64,000 bases of DNA from Janthinobacterium sp. B9-8 (GTDB taxonomy: Bacteria; Pseudomonadota; Gammaproteobacteria; Burkholderiales; Chitinibacteraceae), in the NCBI RefSeq assembly GCF_000969645.2, contig NZ_CP014222.1, positions 1,739,740 to 1,803,739 of the forward strand, read 5' to 3'. A program made the position numbers and the translations under genes. This document shows positions 62,574-64,000 of this stretch, in pieces; the stretch's first letter is position 1; each line of letters starts with the position of its first letter. The notes under the pieces were generated by a model, which did no database searches, had not been told where the DNA came from, and saw nothing but the letters and a program-made list of their open reading frames with translations.

Positions 62574-63412
62574 ACACATCGCACTTTGGCTTATTTACCC
62601 TGATCTGCGCGCTGATGGTGGTCATTACACTGGCCACGCTGATTTGGCCTTTGCTACGGGGCCGCTCGCAAGCCGGTGATATTCGCCGCGCGCGCTATGC
62701 CCTGCACGACACGATTTTGGCCGAACTGGATGAAGATTTACGCTATGGCCGTTTAAGCGAAACCGATCACGTTATCGCCCGACAAGAAGCAGAAAGCCGC
62801 CTGATTAATGAAGTTGGCAACGCCAGCCCAACGCTGAACGAGAGGTCTGCACGTGGCTTGGTCATCACGATATTGCTATTACTGCCTCTGGCCGCAGGCG
62901 GGCTGTATTTCAAGCTGGGCACCCCCACCGCACTCGACCCAAGCACGCGTCAGCGCCCCAATATCGGCCCAAATGAAATCGCCGCCATGGTCAAAAAGCT
63001 CGAAGCACGGATGGTTTTAGAGCCGAACGATCAACAAGGCTGGCTAATGCTGGCACGCAGCTATCGATCGCAAGCTCGCTATGCGGAAGCGATCAGTGCT
63101 TACGAGAAAGCATGGCCTGCCATTGAAAAAGACGCAGGAGAAATCGCCCGTTTTGCAGGCGTACTCGCCATTGAGCAAAAGAGCTTCAAAGGTAAGCCAA
63201 CTGATCTATTAGTAAAAGCATTGTCAGTCAACGCCAGCGAACCCGATGCCCTCATGCTAGCCGGCAGCGCCGCCGTCGAGCGCGGCGACAAAGCCGCAGC
63301 TAAAGAGTGGTGGAATAAACTACTGATTTTGCTGGAAGTTGGCTCTGAGGATGAGCAATGGCTGAAAGAAGAAATCCGCTTATTGGATAAGCCTAAGGAT
63401 GCGGTGAAGTAG
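62570..63412 (+). CDS. ccmI: Cytochrome c maturation protein CcmI
   Basis: CcmI binds the C-termini of apocytochromes and delivers them to CcmFH. The 280-residue protein has two membrane helices (about residues 7-27 and 98-115), a cytoplasmic loop with ARYALHDTILAELDEDLRYG, and a C-terminal TPR region (NDQQGWLMLARSYRSQARYA and SEPDALMLAGSAAVERGDK). It overlaps ccmH by 4 bp and ends the ccm operon. Confidence 0.93.
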   Translation: MNTSHFGLFTLICALMVVITLATLIWPLLRGRSQAGDIRRARYALHDTILAELDEDLRYGRLSETDHVIARQEAESRLINEVGNASPTLNERSARGLVITILLLLPLAAGGLYFKLGTPTALDPSTRQRPNIGPNEIAAMVKKLEARMVLEPNDQQGWLMLARSYRSQARYAEAISAYEKAWPAIEKDAGEIARFAGVLAIEQKSFKGKPTDLLVKALSVNASEPDALMLAGSAAVERGDKAAAKEWWNKLLILLEVGSEDEQWLKEEIRLLDKPKDAVK

Positions 63413-63431
63413 CTCTGTGCCGCAAAAAAAC

Positions 63432-63480
63432 CAAACCTTGAACCACAGAGAACACGGAGAACACGGAGAACACGGAGAAA
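63432..63480. repeat. Half CACAGAG-type repeat with tandem 9-mers, after ccmI
   Basis: ACCTTGAACCACAGAG is followed by three tandem copies of AACACGGAG. It is the left half of the element family seen at 59060-59180; no right arm is present. Confidence 0.7.
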
Positions 63481-63612
63481 AAAAAATTGAACTGCGAGTA
63501 TGGCGGCAGTGGTGCCGCTTTAGCCTGAAATAAAAGCCTCAGCGAAATAGAGCAAGAATCCGGTATAGCACCTTCACCGGGTACTCCAGAGCGGTGGAGT
63601 GCTGGCCTTACC

Positions 63613-63927
63613 CTACCAGCTAAGCGGCGGCTTGCGGCGAGTGTGAAATACTCTGAGTACATGCAATTCATTACCCACTACGCGATAGGGCACCAGCAAG
63701 GGGTATCGGTCGATGATCAGCTCGCGCGTACCGGGTACGCGCCCCGGCCTGCCTGATGCTGGAAAATTGGCCAAGCCTTCAACTTTGGCTTTCACATAGG
63801 CAAACATCTCGGCTGCGACTTGCGGGCTTTCCTGTGCGATATATTCCGCCTCGGCATCCAGATTAGCGATTGCCTTGCGCAGCCACCTAAGCCGCAGGGT
63901 GTTGGTTTTGCTCAAAGTGCCTGCCAC
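63613..63927 (-). CDS. RelE/ParE-family toxin
   Basis: The 104-residue product (GTG start at 63927; a TTG at 63915 overlapping the antitoxin stop is an alternative) has the ParE/RelE layout: RKAIANLDAEAEYIAQESPQ as the N-terminal helices, GRPGRVPGTRELIIDRYPLL as the beta-sheet core, and VLRVFHTRRKPPLSW at the C-terminus. ParE-type toxins inhibit gyrase and RelE types cut mRNA; which applies cannot be settled here. It is directly downstream of, and overlaps, the antitoxin gene. Confidence 0.88.
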   Translation of the reverse strand: MAGTLSKTNTLRLRWLRKAIANLDAEAEYIAQESPQVAAEMFAYVKAKVEGLANFPASGRPGRVPGTRELIIDRYPLLVPYRVVGNELHVLRVFHTRRKPPLSW

Positions 63928-64000
63928 TTTGCGCTTAGCTCAGCCACTTCCTCGTCACTGGCAAAATCCCCCGCATCGGCCTCTTGCAGCGCAGCTTTAA
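63912..64000 (-). CDS. Antitoxin of the ParE-type pair (partial, N-terminus beyond window)
   Basis: The last 28 codons read KAALQEADAGDFASDEEVAE and LSAKWQAL, ending in TGA at 63912. Such acidic tails (EADAGDFASDEEV) are typical of CopG/ribbon-helix-helix antitoxins that precede ParE toxins. The DNA-binding N-terminus lies outside the window. Confidence 0.8.
   Translation of the reverse strand, partial: KAALQEADAGDFASDEEVAELSAKWQAL

Overview
The window reads as a chromosomal segment of a Gram-negative, respiring, motile betaproteobacterium. A Neisseriales-type organism (Iodobacter/Chromobacterium-like) fits the mix of genes, but this placement is inference from gene content and style, not from a marker gene. 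Most of it is ordinary core and accessory chromosome. There is one clearly foreign-looking patch (about 51.4-53.8 kb) and several families of dispersed palindromic repeats.

Layout. 1-4.3 kb: the kdp potassium-uptake operon on the minus strand (kdpB cut by the window edge, kdpA, kdpF), with two extra very small ORFs around kdpF and a KdpE-like box upstream. 4.8-6.4 kb: a chemoreceptor. 6.5-8.6 kb: an OmpR/EnvZ-type pair, divergent from a small secreted protein and a complete tripartite RND efflux operon (9.4-15.0 kb). 15.0-19.5 kb: a minus-strand unit of outer-membrane porin, PstS-like periplasmic protein and hybrid sensor kinase. 19.7-24.5 kb: argD, ppsA and the divergent ppsR. 24.7-27.5 kb: minCDE and map. 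27.6-30.0 kb: small membrane and secreted proteins, an AaaT-like acetyltransferase and a YfcF-like glutathione transferase. 30.0-33.0 kb: a 7TMR-DISM sensor kinase with an AraC-type response regulator, divergent from a giant autotransporter of about 2,776 residues (33.3-41.6 kb). 41.7-42.9 kb: an MFS protein.

Nitrate respiration and cytochrome c assembly fill the right third. napFDABC (43.6-48.2 kb, minus) is divergent from narXL (48.5-51.0 kb, plus), and the space between holds two tandem 7-2-7 inverted repeats resembling NarL sites. After the foreign patch come moaA (molybdenum cofactor for NapA) and ccmABCDEFGHI (haem attachment for NapB and NapC). The region therefore groups enzyme, regulator, cofactor synthesis and cytochrome maturation. 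It ends with a ParE-type toxin and the 3' end of its antitoxin.

The most unusual points are: (1) a small integron-type gene-cassette cluster without an integrase in view, between narL and moaA, with one well-formed attC site, a cassette protein bearing an RX4H (HEPN-like) motif, a two-ORF cassette, and a 15-bp direct repeat plus gene-tail remnants at its flanks; (2) a 126-bp inverted-repeat element inserted in frame inside ccmH, adding 42 residues before its signal peptide; (3) the repeat architecture of the giant autotransporter, with units of 209 and 115 residues alternating; (4) tiny membrane ORFs in the kdp operon, one looking like a decayed copy of kdpF; (5) a 43-codon ORF with good ribosome-binding site and terminator at the end of the nap operon.
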